Shown piece by piece: positions 16,387 to 25,555 of a stretch of 64,000 nt of DNA. The notes under the pieces are model-generated. The model searched no databases. It was not told the DNA's origin and was given only the letters and a program-made list of their open reading frames with translations. Each line of letters starts with the position of its first letter. The first letter of the stretch is position 1. This DNA comes from Phaeobacter gallaeciensis DSM 26640. Its GTDB lineage: Bacteria > Pseudomonadota > Alphaproteobacteria > Rhodobacterales > Rhodobacteraceae. The stretch spans positions 3,417,001 to 3,481,000 of the forward strand of contig NC_023137.1 in assembly GCF_000511385.1 (NCBI RefSeq), read 5' to 3'. The translations under genes were made by a program, and so were the position numbers.

Positions 16387-17559
16387 TCACATGCGCTCAA
16401 TAGCGATGGCCGTGCCTTCACCGCCACCAATGCAAATGGCTGCGATGCCACGTTTCAGGCCACGGTTTTCCAATGCGTTCAGCAAGGTCACCATGATCCG
16501 CGCCCCAGAAGCTCCAATCGGATGACCCAAAGCGCAGGCGCCGCCATTGACGTTCACTTTGTCACGCTGCAGCCCCATTTCATGCATGAAAGCCATTGGC
16601 ACGACGGCGAAGGCTTCGTTCACCTCCCAAAGATCCACATCGCCAACGGCCCAGCCAAGCTGCTCCATCAGTTTTTGTGCTGCCGGAACAGGGGCGGTTG
16701 TAAAGAGCCCCGGCGCCTGGGCGTGACTGGCATGCCCCATGATACGGGCGCGTATGGTCAAGCCTTGCGCTTCCGCAGCATCCTGGGAGGCCAGCAGCAG
16801 TGCGGCAGCGCCATCCGAAATCGACGAAGCATTGGCTGCGGTCACAGTACCGTCCTTGCGGAAGGCCGGTTTCAGCGTCGGAATCTTATCAGGGCGCGCT
16901 GATTTGGGCTGCTCATCCGCGTCCGTGACAGTCTCGCCCTTGCGGGTTTTGACGGTAACCGGCGCGATCTCGTTATCAAAGGCACCGCTCTCCTGTGCTG
17001 CCAGCGCATTGGACAGCGACGTCAACGCATAGTTATCCTGTGCCTCCCGCGTAAACTGATAGGTCTCCGCACAATCTTCGGCAAAGGTGCCCATCAGGCG
17101 GCCCTTGTCATAGGCATCTTCAAGCCCATCCAGGAACATATGATCGACCACCTGCCCGTGCCCAAGCCGAGCACCATTGCGCATCTTTGGCAGCAGATAT
17201 GGTGCATTTGTCATGCTCTCCATGCCGCCCGCAACCATGGTGTCCGCCTGCCCCAACGCGATCTGATCATAGGCCATCATCGCCGCTTTCATGCCTGAGC
17301 CGCACATTTTGTTCAGCGTGGTTGCGGGCACCTCTTCTCCCAAACCAGCTGCGAATCCTGCCTGCCGTGCTGGCGCCTGACCTTGGCCCGCGGGCAAAAC
17401 ACAACCCATCAGAACTTCATCGACAGTGGTGGCCCCTGCCCCCGCAAGCGCGGCGCGAATTGCAGCACCGCCCAGCTCGGCGGCTGCGACGCCGTCGTAC
17501 ATGCCCTGAAATCCGCCAATCGGGGTGCGGGCTGCGCCTGCAATCACAACAGTTTTCAT
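16387..17559 (-). CDS. Acetyl-CoA C-acyltransferase (thiolase family)
   Basis: At 390 residues, this full-length thiolase condenses or cleaves acyl-CoA and acetyl-CoA. The nucleophilic Cys is C86 in NKMCGSGMKA. The His comes from VNEAFAVVPM and GHPIGASGAR, and the second Cys from CIGGGEGTA. The sequence pattern fits acetyl-CoA acetyltransferases (biosynthetic thiolases), but there is no phaB or beta-oxidation partner beside it. AGGAGGAA precedes the ATG strongly. It is divergent from the STAS gene. Confidence 0.93.
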   Translation of the reverse strand: MKTVVIAGAARTPIGGFQGMYDGVAAAELGGAAIRAALAGAGATTVDEVLMGCVLPAGQGQAPARQAGFAAGLGEEVPATTLNKMCGSGMKAAMMAYDQIALGQADTMVAGGMESMTNAPYLLPKMRNGARLGHGQVVDHMFLDGLEDAYDKGRLMGTFAEDCAETYQFTREAQDNYALTSLSNALAAQESGAFDNEIAPVTVKTRKGETVTDADEQPKSARPDKIPTLKPAFRKDGTVTAANASSISDGAAALLLASQDAAEAQGLTIRARIMGHASHAQAPGLFTTAPVPAAQKLMEQLGWAVGDVDLWEVNEAFAVVPMAFMHEMGLQRDKVNVNGGACALGHPIGASGARIMVTLLNALENRGLKRGIAAICIGGGEGTAIAIERM

Positions 17560-17652
17560 CTAATATTCCTCCTAATGTCGAAATAGTGCATACAAAATCG
17601 TAAGGATTGGCGTCTAGGCTGATCGTCAACACATATTGACGCGGGGACACTC

Positions 17653-17997
17653 ATGAGCCTGACCAGTACAACAGCCGATGGCACTCAGATCGTGACCGTC
17701 AATGCCGAGCGCATTGATGCAGCCATGGCCATCCAATTCAAAGAAGATATGCGCGCGACCACCGAAAACGGCCCTGATCGTGTCATCCTTGACCTGTCAG
17801 AGGTGAAATTTATCGATTCCAGCGGGCTTGGCGCTATTGTCGCGGCCATGAAACAACTCGGTCAGGGACGCAAATTGGATCTCGCCGGATTAACGCCGAT
17901 GGTCGATAAAGTGTTTCGACTGACGCGAATGGATACTGTTTTTGATTTATATGCGTCGCTGGGCGATGCAACGACCGCAACCCGTATCGATTCTTGA
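17653..17997 (+). CDS. STAS-domain anti-sigma-factor antagonist
   Basis: The 114-residue single STAS domain carries the phosphorylation-site motif KFIDSSGLGAIV with Ser at 56/57, as in SpoIIAA and RsbV. In partner switching such proteins, when unphosphorylated, bind an anti-sigma kinase. The next gene encodes the matching HATPase kinase, its frame overlapping this stop, so the pair is one module. No RsbU-type phosphatase or sigma factor lies nearby, so the target of the switch is not visible here. It has an ATG start preceded by GGGGAC. Confidence 0.9.
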   Translation: MSLTSTTADGTQIVTVNAERIDAAMAIQFKEDMRATTENGPDRVILDLSEVKFIDSSGLGAIVAAMKQLGQGRKLDLAGLTPMVDKVFRLTRMDTVFDLYASLGDATTATRIDS

Positions 17998-18032
17998 ACC
18001 CACGCGTGTTTGCAACGCGGAGCGAAAACTCC

Positions 18033-18479
18033 ATGGTAGAAACCTTTTCCTGCACGTTCACGGCGACGGAACTGGATGCCAGATCTGGCGTACAGGATGT
18101 CGTTGCGCGACTGCGCACTATGGGGATCCCGGACCCCCGCGTCGACGAGGTTCAGATCGCTCTTACCGAAGCCGTGAACAACGTCGTCGAGCATGCCTAC
18201 GCCGGTATGGATATCGGTGACGTGCGTATTCGCTGCAACCTGCACCCTGATCAGTTGTGGATTTCCATTGGCGATGGCGGTGCCCCGTTTAAGAATGGCG
18301 AGTTGCCGGTGGGCACGCCACATGATCTGACTGTTGATGCCGATCAGCTGCCCGAGGGAGGCTTTGGCTGGCTGCTGATCCGGGAGCTTACCTCCGATGT
18401 TCAGTACAAGCGCGATGACAGTGGCAACAATCTCTCGCTCTGCTTTGAAATCCAGATGCGCAACGCCAACAGCGCCTGA
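18033..18479 (+). CDS. RsbW/SpoIIAB-like ATP-binding serine kinase (anti-sigma factor type)
   Basis: The 148-residue GHKL ATPase has N-box VQIALTEAVNNVVEHAY, G1 box ISIGDGGAPF and G2-like EGGFGWLLIREL, the layout of RsbW-type kinases that phosphorylate the STAS partner. The start is uncertain. The frame is open from a TTG at 17994 that overlaps the STAS stop (TTGA), but ATG 18033 has a GGAG 10 bases upstream and gives the usual N-terminus. It is co-transcribed with the STAS gene, and the output is unknown. Confidence 0.87.
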   Translation: MVETFSCTFTATELDARSGVQDVVARLRTMGIPDPRVDEVQIALTEAVNNVVEHAYAGMDIGDVRIRCNLHPDQLWISIGDGGAPFKNGELPVGTPHDLTVDADQLPEGGFGWLLIRELTSDVQYKRDDSGNNLSLCFEIQMRNANSA

Positions 18480-18694
18480 ACAGACCACGTGGACAAAACG
18501 CATCGCCAGGATGGGCAACCTGACGCGTAACTGCACAGTCACGCACGCCCACGGCACGAAAACAAAGAATCTTGCGACGGCCGCCAGCTTGCCGTGTGCA
18601 CTTTCCCCCGCCTGCACCATCAACATCGGCAGACGCTTTGTCGTTGCCTTTGCCTCTGTGCGATCTAAGCTGCCCTCCAATCACAGGAGGCATC

Positions 18695-20269
18695 ATGCGC
18701 GATTTTCATTTCCCGGGGCGATCAGCCGTATTCGCTGAAAATGGTCTCTGCGCCACATCTCACCCGCTGGCAGCGGGCGTGGCGATTGACATCCTGAAGC
18801 GGGGAGGCAATGCCATGGATGCCGCAATTGCGGGGGCCGTATTGCTTGGCATATGCGAACCGCAAATGACCGGGATCGGCGGCGATTGCTTTGTTCTTTA
18901 CTCACGCCCCGGCGCCGCGGTTCAGGCGATGAATGGGTCTGGGCGTGCGGCGGCAGCCGCAGATGCGGCAGGACTGCGGGCGACCGGGCTGACGACCGTT
19001 CCATTGACCAGCGCAGATGCGGTGACCATCCCCGGCGCGGTTGATGCCTTCTGCACGCTTTCCGATACGGAAGGACGGCTTGGACTGGATACGCTCCTTG
19101 CACCAGCCATCCACTATGCCGAAGCCGGGGTACCGGTTGCCCCACGCGTCGCCTTTGACTGGCAAAGTGATGCGGAGACCCTGCAAGGCCGTGCGCGTGA
19201 TCACTACCTTTTCAATGGTACGCCACCCAAAATTGGCCAGATGTTTCGCGCACCAGGGCAGGCTGAAGTGCTGCGCCGGATTGCCAAGGATGGCCGCGAT
19301 GCCTTTTACACCGGCGAAATCGCTGAGGACATGGTCACCACATTGCAGGCGCTCGGTGGCGTTCATAGCGCGGATGATTTTGCCAACACCAAGGCCGAAC
19401 TGACCCTTCCTGTTGCCGGAACTTACCACGATATCGATCTGGTTGAGCATCCGCCCAATGGCCAGGGGGCCACTGCCATTCTGATGCTGAATATCCTCAA
19501 ACATTTCGACATCGCTGGAATGAACCCCTTAGGTGCTGAGCGGGTCCACATCGAGGCTGAGGCGGCGAAGCTGGCCTATGATGCCCGCAATCGGTTTATT
19601 GCCGATGCCGATCACACCGACCGGTTGGATCATATGCTGGCCCCTGAGACGGCAGCCCGACTGGCTGAGTTAATCAATCCGAAACGAGCAATGGCGGCCG
19701 CCGCCGCACTGAGCGAAGCTGTGCATAAGGACACAATCTATATCACCGTGGTCGATAAGGACCGCATGGCCGTCTCGCTGATCTATTCGATCTTCCATGG
19801 CTTCGGGTCAGGAATTGCCTCTGATAAATTCGGCATCCTGCTACAGAACCGGGGTGCCGGTTTCACCTTGGAGGAAGGCCATCCCAATATGTTGGCGGGA
19901 GGCAAACGCCCGATGCACACCATCATTCCCGGAATGCTGCGTAAAGAGGGCGTTGTGACCATGCCCTTCGGCGTGATGGGCGGGGCGTATCAGCCCAATG
20001 GGCACGCGCGGTTTGTGTCCAACCTGACGGATTTCCGGATGGACCCACAAGCAGCAATCGATATGCCCCGTGCCTTTGCCGATGCTGGCCAGCTGAAAGT
20101 CGAACGAGGCTATAGCGATGCGGTGCGTCAAGAGCTCGCCGATATGGGACATAGCGTCACGATTCCCGAGACGGCCATTGGCGGTGCTCAGGCGATCCAG
20201 ATCCATAGTTCCGGCATTCTGGAAGGCGCAAGTGACGCACGCAAGGATGGCTGCGCCTTGGGCTATTGA
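18695..20269 (+). CDS. ggt: Gamma-glutamyltransferase (Ntn-hydrolase)
   Basis: At 524 residues, this GGT-family precursor self-cleaves into two subunits and hydrolyses or transfers gamma-glutamyl groups from glutathione and related amides. N-terminal HPLAAGVAIDILKRGGNAMDAA is characteristic. The nucleophilic Thr is T347 in KDTIYITVVDKDR, aligned with Thr391 of the E. coli enzyme. I see no clear signal peptide, so the enzyme may be cytoplasmic, as in many alphaproteobacterial paralogues. AGGAGG lies 7 bases before the ATG at 18695, and the longer frame is not coding. Confidence 0.92.
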   Translation: MRDFHFPGRSAVFAENGLCATSHPLAAGVAIDILKRGGNAMDAAIAGAVLLGICEPQMTGIGGDCFVLYSRPGAAVQAMNGSGRAAAAADAAGLRATGLTTVPLTSADAVTIPGAVDAFCTLSDTEGRLGLDTLLAPAIHYAEAGVPVAPRVAFDWQSDAETLQGRARDHYLFNGTPPKIGQMFRAPGQAEVLRRIAKDGRDAFYTGEIAEDMVTTLQALGGVHSADDFANTKAELTLPVAGTYHDIDLVEHPPNGQGATAILMLNILKHFDIAGMNPLGAERVHIEAEAAKLAYDARNRFIADADHTDRLDHMLAPETAARLAELINPKRAMAAAAALSEAVHKDTIYITVVDKDRMAVSLIYSIFHGFGSGIASDKFGILLQNRGAGFTLEEGHPNMLAGGKRPMHTIIPGMLRKEGVVTMPFGVMGGAYQPNGHARFVSNLTDFRMDPQAAIDMPRAFADAGQLKVERGYSDAVRQELADMGHSVTIPETAIGGAQAIQIHSSGILEGASDARKDGCALGY

Positions 20270-20351
20270 TCCACCCTCACCGGTCGGCCAGCAAAAAAAG
20301 AGAGAGGTCTTCGCATCATACATATGCGGAGATCTAATCCGCTAACGGTGC

Positions 20352-20678
20352 CTAGTTCAGCTGATAGTGCAACGCATAGCTGCCATCGTCAAAACTGCCA
20401 AACATCTCGGGGATATCAGGGTGACCTACTGGCTCGCCGGAATAATCCGCAATCAGGTTCTGTTCAGACACATACGCCACGTAATATGTCTGATCGTTCT
20501 CTGCCAGCAGGTGGTAATAAGGCTGATCCTTCACCGGACGGCTATCCTCGGGGATCGCCTCATACCATTCTTCGGTATTGGCAAATTCAGGGTCGACATC
20601 GAACACGACACCGCGAAAAGGGTGTTTGCGATGGCGGACAACCTGTCCCAGATTATATTTCGCGCGCGTTCTAAGCAT
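20352..20678 (-). CDS. hspQ: Heat-shock protein HspQ (YccV-like)
   Basis: This 108-residue protein is of the HspQ/hemimethylated-DNA-binding (YccV-like) family. Motifs are YNLGQVVRHRKHPFRGVVFDVDPEF and the YYHLLAEND...YVAYVSEQNL core. In enterobacteria HspQ is a heat-shock protein that modulates Lon activity and affects DnaA stability. ATG 20678 with AGGAAC upstream gives the typical length. An upstream GTG has no ribosome site. It is divergent from the thioredoxin gene. Confidence 0.92.
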   Translation of the reverse strand: MLRTRAKYNLGQVVRHRKHPFRGVVFDVDPEFANTEEWYEAIPEDSRPVKDQPYYHLLAENDQTYYVAYVSEQNLIADYSGEPVGHPDIPEMFGSFDDGSYALHYQLN

Positions 20679-20864
20679 GAATGCTGTTCCTATCGCCTCA
20701 TGATACTCTGCCACAAGGGAAAATGTCGAATCCGCGACAGGGTTTCGGCGGAAACACTCTGTCCTTCACGATAGGACAATACTGCCACCCTCGTTGCACC
20801 GCTTTCAGACCCCGTAAAACAGCCATGAATTTGAAAAGGCCCGAGGCTTTGCACAGATCGACCC

Positions 20865-20893
20865 TTGGTTTCTGAGCGGCCAGCTTTCATATA
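20865..20893 (+). promoter_or_regulatory. Possible sigma70-type promoter of the thioredoxin operon
   Basis: TTGGTT (20865-20870) and CATATA (20888-20893) are separated by 17 bp and lie 31 bp before the preferred ATG. If real, transcription would begin near 20900. That leaves GGAG at 20911 as the ribosome site and argues for the 20924 start of the downstream gene rather than 20909. Confidence 0.3.
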
Positions 20894-20923
20894 GGTGGCA
20901 AGTTCGAAATGGAGAGCAAGCGC

Positions 20924-21859
20924 ATGATCGATATTCTTGGCGGCGCGGGAGATATGGCCCCCGCAGGTGATCTGGTCAAAGACGTGACCGAAGCAACATT
21001 CATGCAGGACGTTGTCGATGCCTCAATGCAGGCGCCGGTGATCGTGGATTTCTGGGCGCCCTGGTGCGGCCCCTGCAAGACCCTTGGCCCCGCATTGGAA
21101 GCGGCCGTGACCAAAGCCAAAGGCGCGGTCACAATGGCAAAGATCGACGTTGATCAGAACCAGCGTCTGGTGCAGGCGCTGTCGCAGCAGGGCTTGCCGC
21201 TGCAGTCGATCCCCACGGTTGTCGCCTTTGTCCAAGGTCGGCCAATTGACATGTTTCAGGGCGCTGTGGCCCCATCCGAAATCGATGCGTTCATCAAGCG
21301 TGCCATCGAAGCAGGTGGCGGTAGCGCGGATGGTGGTCTGGGCGATGCGATCGAAGCCGCAGAGCAGATGTTGGCCGATGGCGATGTGGCAGATGCCGCG
21401 CAGACCTTCGCCGCTGTTCTCGGCGAAGACGATAAGAACGCAGCCGCTTACGGTGGTCTGGCTCGTGCTCATGTTGCCATGGGCGACCTGGATCAGGCGG
21501 AGGCTGTGCTGAATGGCGCCCCGGCTGAGATTTCCGACGCCGCAGAGATCGAGGCAGCCCATGCCCAGATCGCCCTCGCCCGCCAGGCCGAGAATGCCGG
21601 TCCGGTGGCCGAACTGCGCGCAACCGTGGAGGCCTATCCCGAAGACCATCAGGCGCGGTTTGATCTGGCGCAGGCCTTGCATGCCGCAGGTGAGACAGAG
21701 GCCGCCGTGGATGAACTTCTGACGCTGTTCCGCAAGGATCAAGAATGGGATGACGGCGCTGCAAAAGCCCAGTTGTTCACGATCTTTGATGCACTGAAGC
21801 CAAATGATCCGATTGTTCTGAATGGTCGGCGCAAACTCAGCTCAATCATATTTGCCTAA
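20924..21859 (+). CDS. Thioredoxin-domain/TPR co-chaperone (CnoX/YbbN-like)
   Basis: This 311-residue protein has an N-terminal thioredoxin fold with WCGPC at residues 47-51, followed by about 180 Ala-rich residues forming TPR-like helices. This is the architecture of CnoX/YbbN, a holdase that protects proteins from oxidation and hands them to GroEL or DnaK. Both Cys are present, so it may also have thiol-disulfide activity. ATG 20924 with GGAG upstream is preferred; ATG 20909 is possible. The LON-domain gene follows after 27 bp, probably in one operon. Confidence 0.88.
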   Translation: MIDILGGAGDMAPAGDLVKDVTEATFMQDVVDASMQAPVIVDFWAPWCGPCKTLGPALEAAVTKAKGAVTMAKIDVDQNQRLVQALSQQGLPLQSIPTVVAFVQGRPIDMFQGAVAPSEIDAFIKRAIEAGGGSADGGLGDAIEAAEQMLADGDVADAAQTFAAVLGEDDKNAAAYGGLARAHVAMGDLDQAEAVLNGAPAEISDAAEIEAAHAQIALARQAENAGPVAELRATVEAYPEDHQARFDLAQALHAAGETEAAVDELLTLFRKDQEWDDGAAKAQLFTIFDALKPNDPIVLNGRRKLSSIIFA

Positions 21860-21886
21860 GGCAATGTCAGCGCTACAGTCCATAGC

Positions 21887-22528
21887 ATGATACAGGCTGC
21901 TGATCTGCCCGATACCTTACCGGTGTTTCCTCTGCCCGGGGCGCTGTTGCTGCCCCGTGCCCGTTTGCCGTTGCACATATTTGAGCCGCGTTATCTGCAA
22001 ATGCTGGAAGACACCTTCAAGACATCGCACCGGTTGATCGGCATGGTACAGCCGTTCCCTTCGAAAACGGAAGAGAGCCCCCTTCACAGTATTGGCTGCG
22101 CGGGGCGTGTAACCCAGTTTTCAGAGACCGAAGATGGGCGCTACTTGATAACCTTGTCTGGGGTGTCGCGCTTCCGCATCAAGACTGAGGTCAACGGCTT
22201 CACCCCTTACCGGCGATGTGAAGTCGATTGGGGCGATTTCACTCGCGATTTGGGTAAGGTGGAGGCTGACAAAAGCTTCAACCGACCAGAATTCTTGGAC
22301 TTGCTCGAGCGCTTTTTCGAATCGCGCAGCCTGTCGACAGATTGGGACGCATTGAAGGACGCCGAGGACGAGCTGTTGATCAACTCGCTGTCCATGATGC
22401 TCGACTTCGATCCCGAGGACAAACAGGCCTTGCTCGAGGCGCCTTGCCTTGCCACAAGACGCGAAACCCTGGTCACATTGATCGAGTTTGCCCTGCGCGG
22501 CGGCTCACATGAGGAAATTCTGCAATGA
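21887..22528 (+). CDS. LON peptidase substrate-binding (N-terminal) domain protein
   Basis: This 213-residue stand-alone LonN/PUA-like domain shows the typical [30 protein letters not shown] start and the GCAGRVTQF strand. There is no ATPase or protease domain. Such proteins are widespread in alphaproteobacteria next to thioredoxin and Trm112-like genes, and their role is not established. Its stop overlaps the next start by 4 bp (ATGA), so the trx-LON-Trm112 set is one operon. Confidence 0.9.
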   Translation: MIQAADLPDTLPVFPLPGALLLPRARLPLHIFEPRYLQMLEDTFKTSHRLIGMVQPFPSKTEESPLHSIGCAGRVTQFSETEDGRYLITLSGVSRFRIKTEVNGFTPYRRCEVDWGDFTRDLGKVEADKSFNRPEFLDLLERFFESRSLSTDWDALKDAEDELLINSLSMMLDFDPEDKQALLEAPCLATRRETLVTLIEFALRGGSHEEILQ

Positions 22529-22731
22529 GCACTGAACCGTCTTCCGCCGATGCCGTGGCGGCCTCCTTTGATCGCCGGATGCTGGAGGCATTGGTCTGCC
22601 CGCGCACCCAGACGGTTCTGGAGTACGACGCATCTGCACAAGAGCTGATTTCGCGTGCAGCCAATCTGGCCTTTCCAATCCGCAACGGCATTCCGGTGAT
22701 GCTGGAAGATGAAGCCCGCGTACTGGACTAA
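22525..22731 (+). CDS. Trm112-like small protein (UPF0434 type)
   Basis: The 68-residue protein contains [16 protein letters not shown] and [12 protein letters not shown], the characteristic core of bacterial Trm112-like/YcaR proteins. Only one of the usual zinc-ligand Cys remains, as in many bacterial members. Eukaryotic and archaeal Trm112 activates methyltransferases; the bacterial role is unclear. It is translationally coupled to the LON-domain gene, and a terminator follows. Confidence 0.88.
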   Translation: MSTEPSSADAVAASFDRRMLEALVCPRTQTVLEYDASAQELISRAANLAFPIRNGIPVMLEDEARVLD

Positions 22732-22769
22732 CTCCGGCGTTCTTTATTGAGGCATCCTGCAATGTGACA

Positions 22770-22796
22770 AAGGCCGGGCATGGTTTGCTCGGCCTT
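22770..22796. terminator. Convergent terminator between the Trm112-like gene and ubiH
   Basis: AAGGCCGGGC pairs with GCTCGGCCTT (one G-U) across a short loop, between the Trm112-like stop at 22731 and the UbiH stop at 22803. It ends in CTT on the plus strand and is flanked by T-rich sequence. Confidence 0.65.
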
Positions 22797-22802
22797 CATC
22801 CG

Positions 22803-24029
22803 TTAGATCGCCCGCCCCTGCAGCAGACGCGGCAGATCACCGGTCAACCCAGCGGCCTCTCGGATAAAGTTTTGCCGCAGACCTGGGATCGCGCCAACCA
22901 CGCCCATACCGATGTCTCGCCCAAGACGAAGCAGTGGATTGTCGCTGGAAAACAACCTGTTGAACATATCCGTGGCCGCGGCAAGACTGGCAGTATCAAA
23001 ACGACGCCACTGCTGGTATCGCGCCAACACCAAGGGTGAGGCGATATCTTCGCCACGGCGCTTCGCCTCAGTCAGCACCTCCGCCAGGGCGCCAACATCG
23101 CGAAGACCCGCATTGAGCCCCTGCCCAGCAATCGGATGGACCCCATGTGCGGCATCGCCGACCAGCGCCAGCCGCTCTGACACGAACGCATTCGCCAGCG
23201 TCAGGTTCAGCGGATAGGTGAACCGGTCCCCGGCCAGACTGATCTCGCCCAAAAAATCACCAAAGCGCGGACGCAGGGCCGCCAGATAATCCGCCTCTCC
23301 AAGCGCCTGAATGGACTGGGCCATGCTGCTGCGTTCGCTCCACACAATTGAAGACCGGTTACCCGGCAGCGGCAGGATGGCCAGAGGGCCAGGTGGCATG
23401 AAGAATTGATGTGCGACCCCGTGGTGGGGCTTTTCATGTTCAATCGCACAGACCAAGGCCGTCTGCCCGTAGTCCCATCCCGTCCGTTTGATACCCGCCC
23501 GTGCTGCGGTCCCGCTGCGCCGACCATCCGCGCCAACAATCATACCAGCACGCAACGTATCGCCAGACGCGAGTGTTACAGTCACACCGCTGGTATCGAC
23601 CTGCTGCGCGACCACTGTCTGCTCATCCACCAATGTGATCGCGGCGCTATCTTCCATGGCGCTGCGCAGGGCCCGGCGCAGATAGCGATCCTCAATCATG
23701 TAGCCCATGGGGCCATCTTCGATCTCGGCGTGGTCGAAATGCATGAAAAACGGCGACGGCCCCTGTCCGGCCCTGCCGTCGGTAACTTTGATATCCAGCA
23801 TCGGCTGCGCCTTGTCAGCGACCTGCGACCAGACGCCGATCTGATCCACCAGCCGCTGCGAGGCCAGCGCCAGGGCATAGCTGCGCCCGTCGAAGCCATC
23901 ATCGTCGCGCAGATCTCGGGGAAGCGCATCAATCAGGGTCACGCTGTGCCCGGTCTGTGCCAGCGCCAAAGCAAGAGCCGGACCATTCAGGCCACCGCCC
24001 ACAATCAGGATGTCAGATGTGTTTTTCAT
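22803..24029 (-). CDS. UbiH/UbiF/COQ6-family FAD-dependent ubiquinone hydroxylase
   Basis: The 408-residue flavoprotein monooxygenase hydroxylates a ring position of the ubiquinone precursor. Its motifs are N-terminal ILIVGGGLNGPALALALAQ, the middle MIVGADGRRSGTA and C-terminal LALVGDAAHGVHPIAGQGLNAGLRDV. The last carries the UbiH/COQ6 signature. Which ring position (UbiH, UbiF or UbiI type) is not deducible by eye. ATG 24029 is chosen as the family-typical N-terminus; the longer open frame is antisense to the amidase. Confidence 0.9.
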   Translation of the reverse strand: MKNTSDILIVGGGLNGPALALALAQTGHSVTLIDALPRDLRDDDGFDGRSYALALASQRLVDQIGVWSQVADKAQPMLDIKVTDGRAGQGPSPFFMHFDHAEIEDGPMGYMIEDRYLRRALRSAMEDSAAITLVDEQTVVAQQVDTSGVTVTLASGDTLRAGMIVGADGRRSGTAARAGIKRTGWDYGQTALVCAIEHEKPHHGVAHQFFMPPGPLAILPLPGNRSSIVWSERSSMAQSIQALGEADYLAALRPRFGDFLGEISLAGDRFTYPLNLTLANAFVSERLALVGDAAHGVHPIAGQGLNAGLRDVGALAEVLTEAKRRGEDIASPLVLARYQQWRRFDTASLAAATDMFNRLFSSDNPLLRLGRDIGMGVVGAIPGLRQNFIREAAGLTGDLPRLLQGRAI

Positions 24030-24118
24030 GCCCCGCAATATGCGCCTGCGATTGGGATTGTCCATGGGGCGCGGTGCCGCTACCGTCGCCCCATCCCGTG
24101 CAATTTGGAGAGGCGCAT

Positions 24119-25447
24119 ATGCAAGAGTGGCTGACGCAGACCGCGGCGAATTTGGGCCGAGGCATCGAGGCTGGCGATATCTGCCCGGTCGCCCTGACCA
24201 AAACCTATCTCGACGCGATTGACGCCCATCCGCATCGTGATCGGATCTACACAATCGTGACCCATGAACGTGCCCTTGCCGAAGCAGAAGCCGCCAAAGA
24301 GCGCGCTACAAATGGACAGCGATTGTCGCTATTGGACGGTGTTCCGATCAGTTGGAAAGACCTGTTTGACAGCGCCAGCATAGCGACCGAATCCGGGTCT
24401 GATCTGCTGGCCAATCGCATACCTGATCGCGATGCGCTGGTGTTGCAGTCAGCAACCGCGATGGGCGCTGTATGCCTTGGCAAGACGCATATGAGCGAGC
24501 TGGCCTTTTCCGGACTTGGCCTCAACCCGGTGAAGGCGACGCCGCCTTGCATTCATGACGACGCGGCCGCCCCTGGCGGGTCATCTTCCGGTGCGGCAAC
24601 CTCTGTCGCCTTTGGGCTTGCGGCCTGCGGAATCGGCTCTGACACTGGGGGTTCAGTGCGTATTCCAGCGGCGTGGAACGATCTTGTAGGGCTGAAAACC
24701 ACCTCTAGCCGGATCAGCCTGGAAGGGGTCGTGCCGCTCTGCCTCAAGTTTGATACGGTTGGGCCGCTGGCCCGATCGGTTGAGGATACGGCGCTCTATC
24801 TCGGTATGTTGGAAGGTGGCCATGGCCCTGACCTGAGAGGGGCAACACTAGCAGGGAAGCAATTTGCCGATCTGTGGACGGTCGCACAGCAGGACCTCGC
24901 GCCTGAGATCGCAAGCGCCTACAGCAAGGCACTGGATCAGTTGCGCGCCGCCGGGGCGGAGATCATTCCGCTAGAGGTGCCCGTTCTAGAAGACGCCATG
25001 GCCCTGAGCGCAGTCCTCTTCACATCCGAGGCCTACGGTCTATGGAAGGATGTGATTGAAGCGGCCCCGGATCTGATGTTCCCGGAGATCCTCGAACGCT
25101 TCCGCTCCGGTGCGGATTTCAGCGGCCCAGATTATGTCGCAGCCTGGGCCAAGCTGGAACAGTTTAGAATGGACTGGGATCTGGCCACCGCAGGCTTTGA
25201 CGGGATCCTCTGCCCAACGTCGCCCATTCTGCCGCCGAATGTCGCACGGCTCCAAAGCGATCACGACTACTACATCCATTCCAACCTGATGGCGCTGCGC
25301 AATACCCGGATCGGGAACCTGATGGGCCTCTGCGCCCTGACGCTGCCGACAGGGGTGCCATCCTGTGGGTTGCAGATCCTCGGCCAGCCCGACTGCGAAG
25401 CGGCACTTTTGCGGATTGGCGTTGCGGTTGAGCGAGCGTTGGCGTGA
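24119..25447 (+). CDS. Amidase signature family hydrolase
   Basis: The 442-residue amidase has an intact Ser-cisSer-Lys triad: Lys in SWKDLFD, Ser residues in GGSSSGAA and GSDTGGSVRIPAAW. Family members hydrolyse amides or act as GatA. The sequence is shorter than GatA, and no gatB or gatC is nearby, so a catabolic amidase is more likely, substrate unknown. GGAGAGG precedes ATG 24119. It is divergent from the UbiH gene with about 90 bp between the starts. Confidence 0.9.
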   Translation: MQEWLTQTAANLGRGIEAGDICPVALTKTYLDAIDAHPHRDRIYTIVTHERALAEAEAAKERATNGQRLSLLDGVPISWKDLFDSASIATESGSDLLANRIPDRDALVLQSATAMGAVCLGKTHMSELAFSGLGLNPVKATPPCIHDDAAAPGGSSSGAATSVAFGLAACGIGSDTGGSVRIPAAWNDLVGLKTTSSRISLEGVVPLCLKFDTVGPLARSVEDTALYLGMLEGGHGPDLRGATLAGKQFADLWTVAQQDLAPEIASAYSKALDQLRAAGAEIIPLEVPVLEDAMALSAVLFTSEAYGLWKDVIEAAPDLMFPEILERFRSGADFSGPDYVAAWAKLEQFRMDWDLATAGFDGILCPTSPILPPNVARLQSDHDYYIHSNLMALRNTRIGNLMGLCALTLPTGVPSCGLQILGQPDCEAALLRIGVAVERALA

Positions 25448-25555
25448 AAGCCACATTTCGCCAAGCCCGGTTTTGCGTGGCTGGACGCAGCGGGATCGGC
25501 TCTGTAGTTTGTTCGTAAACGGGGCACTAACGATCCCGGACCTGAGGCCAGATAT

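Noticed and set aside
18480..18694. Extra gene in the 215-bp gap before the gamma-glutamyltransferase
   Set aside because: Open frames cross the gap on both strands but have no ribosome site or protein character. The strong AGGAGG before 18695 fixes the start of the real gene.
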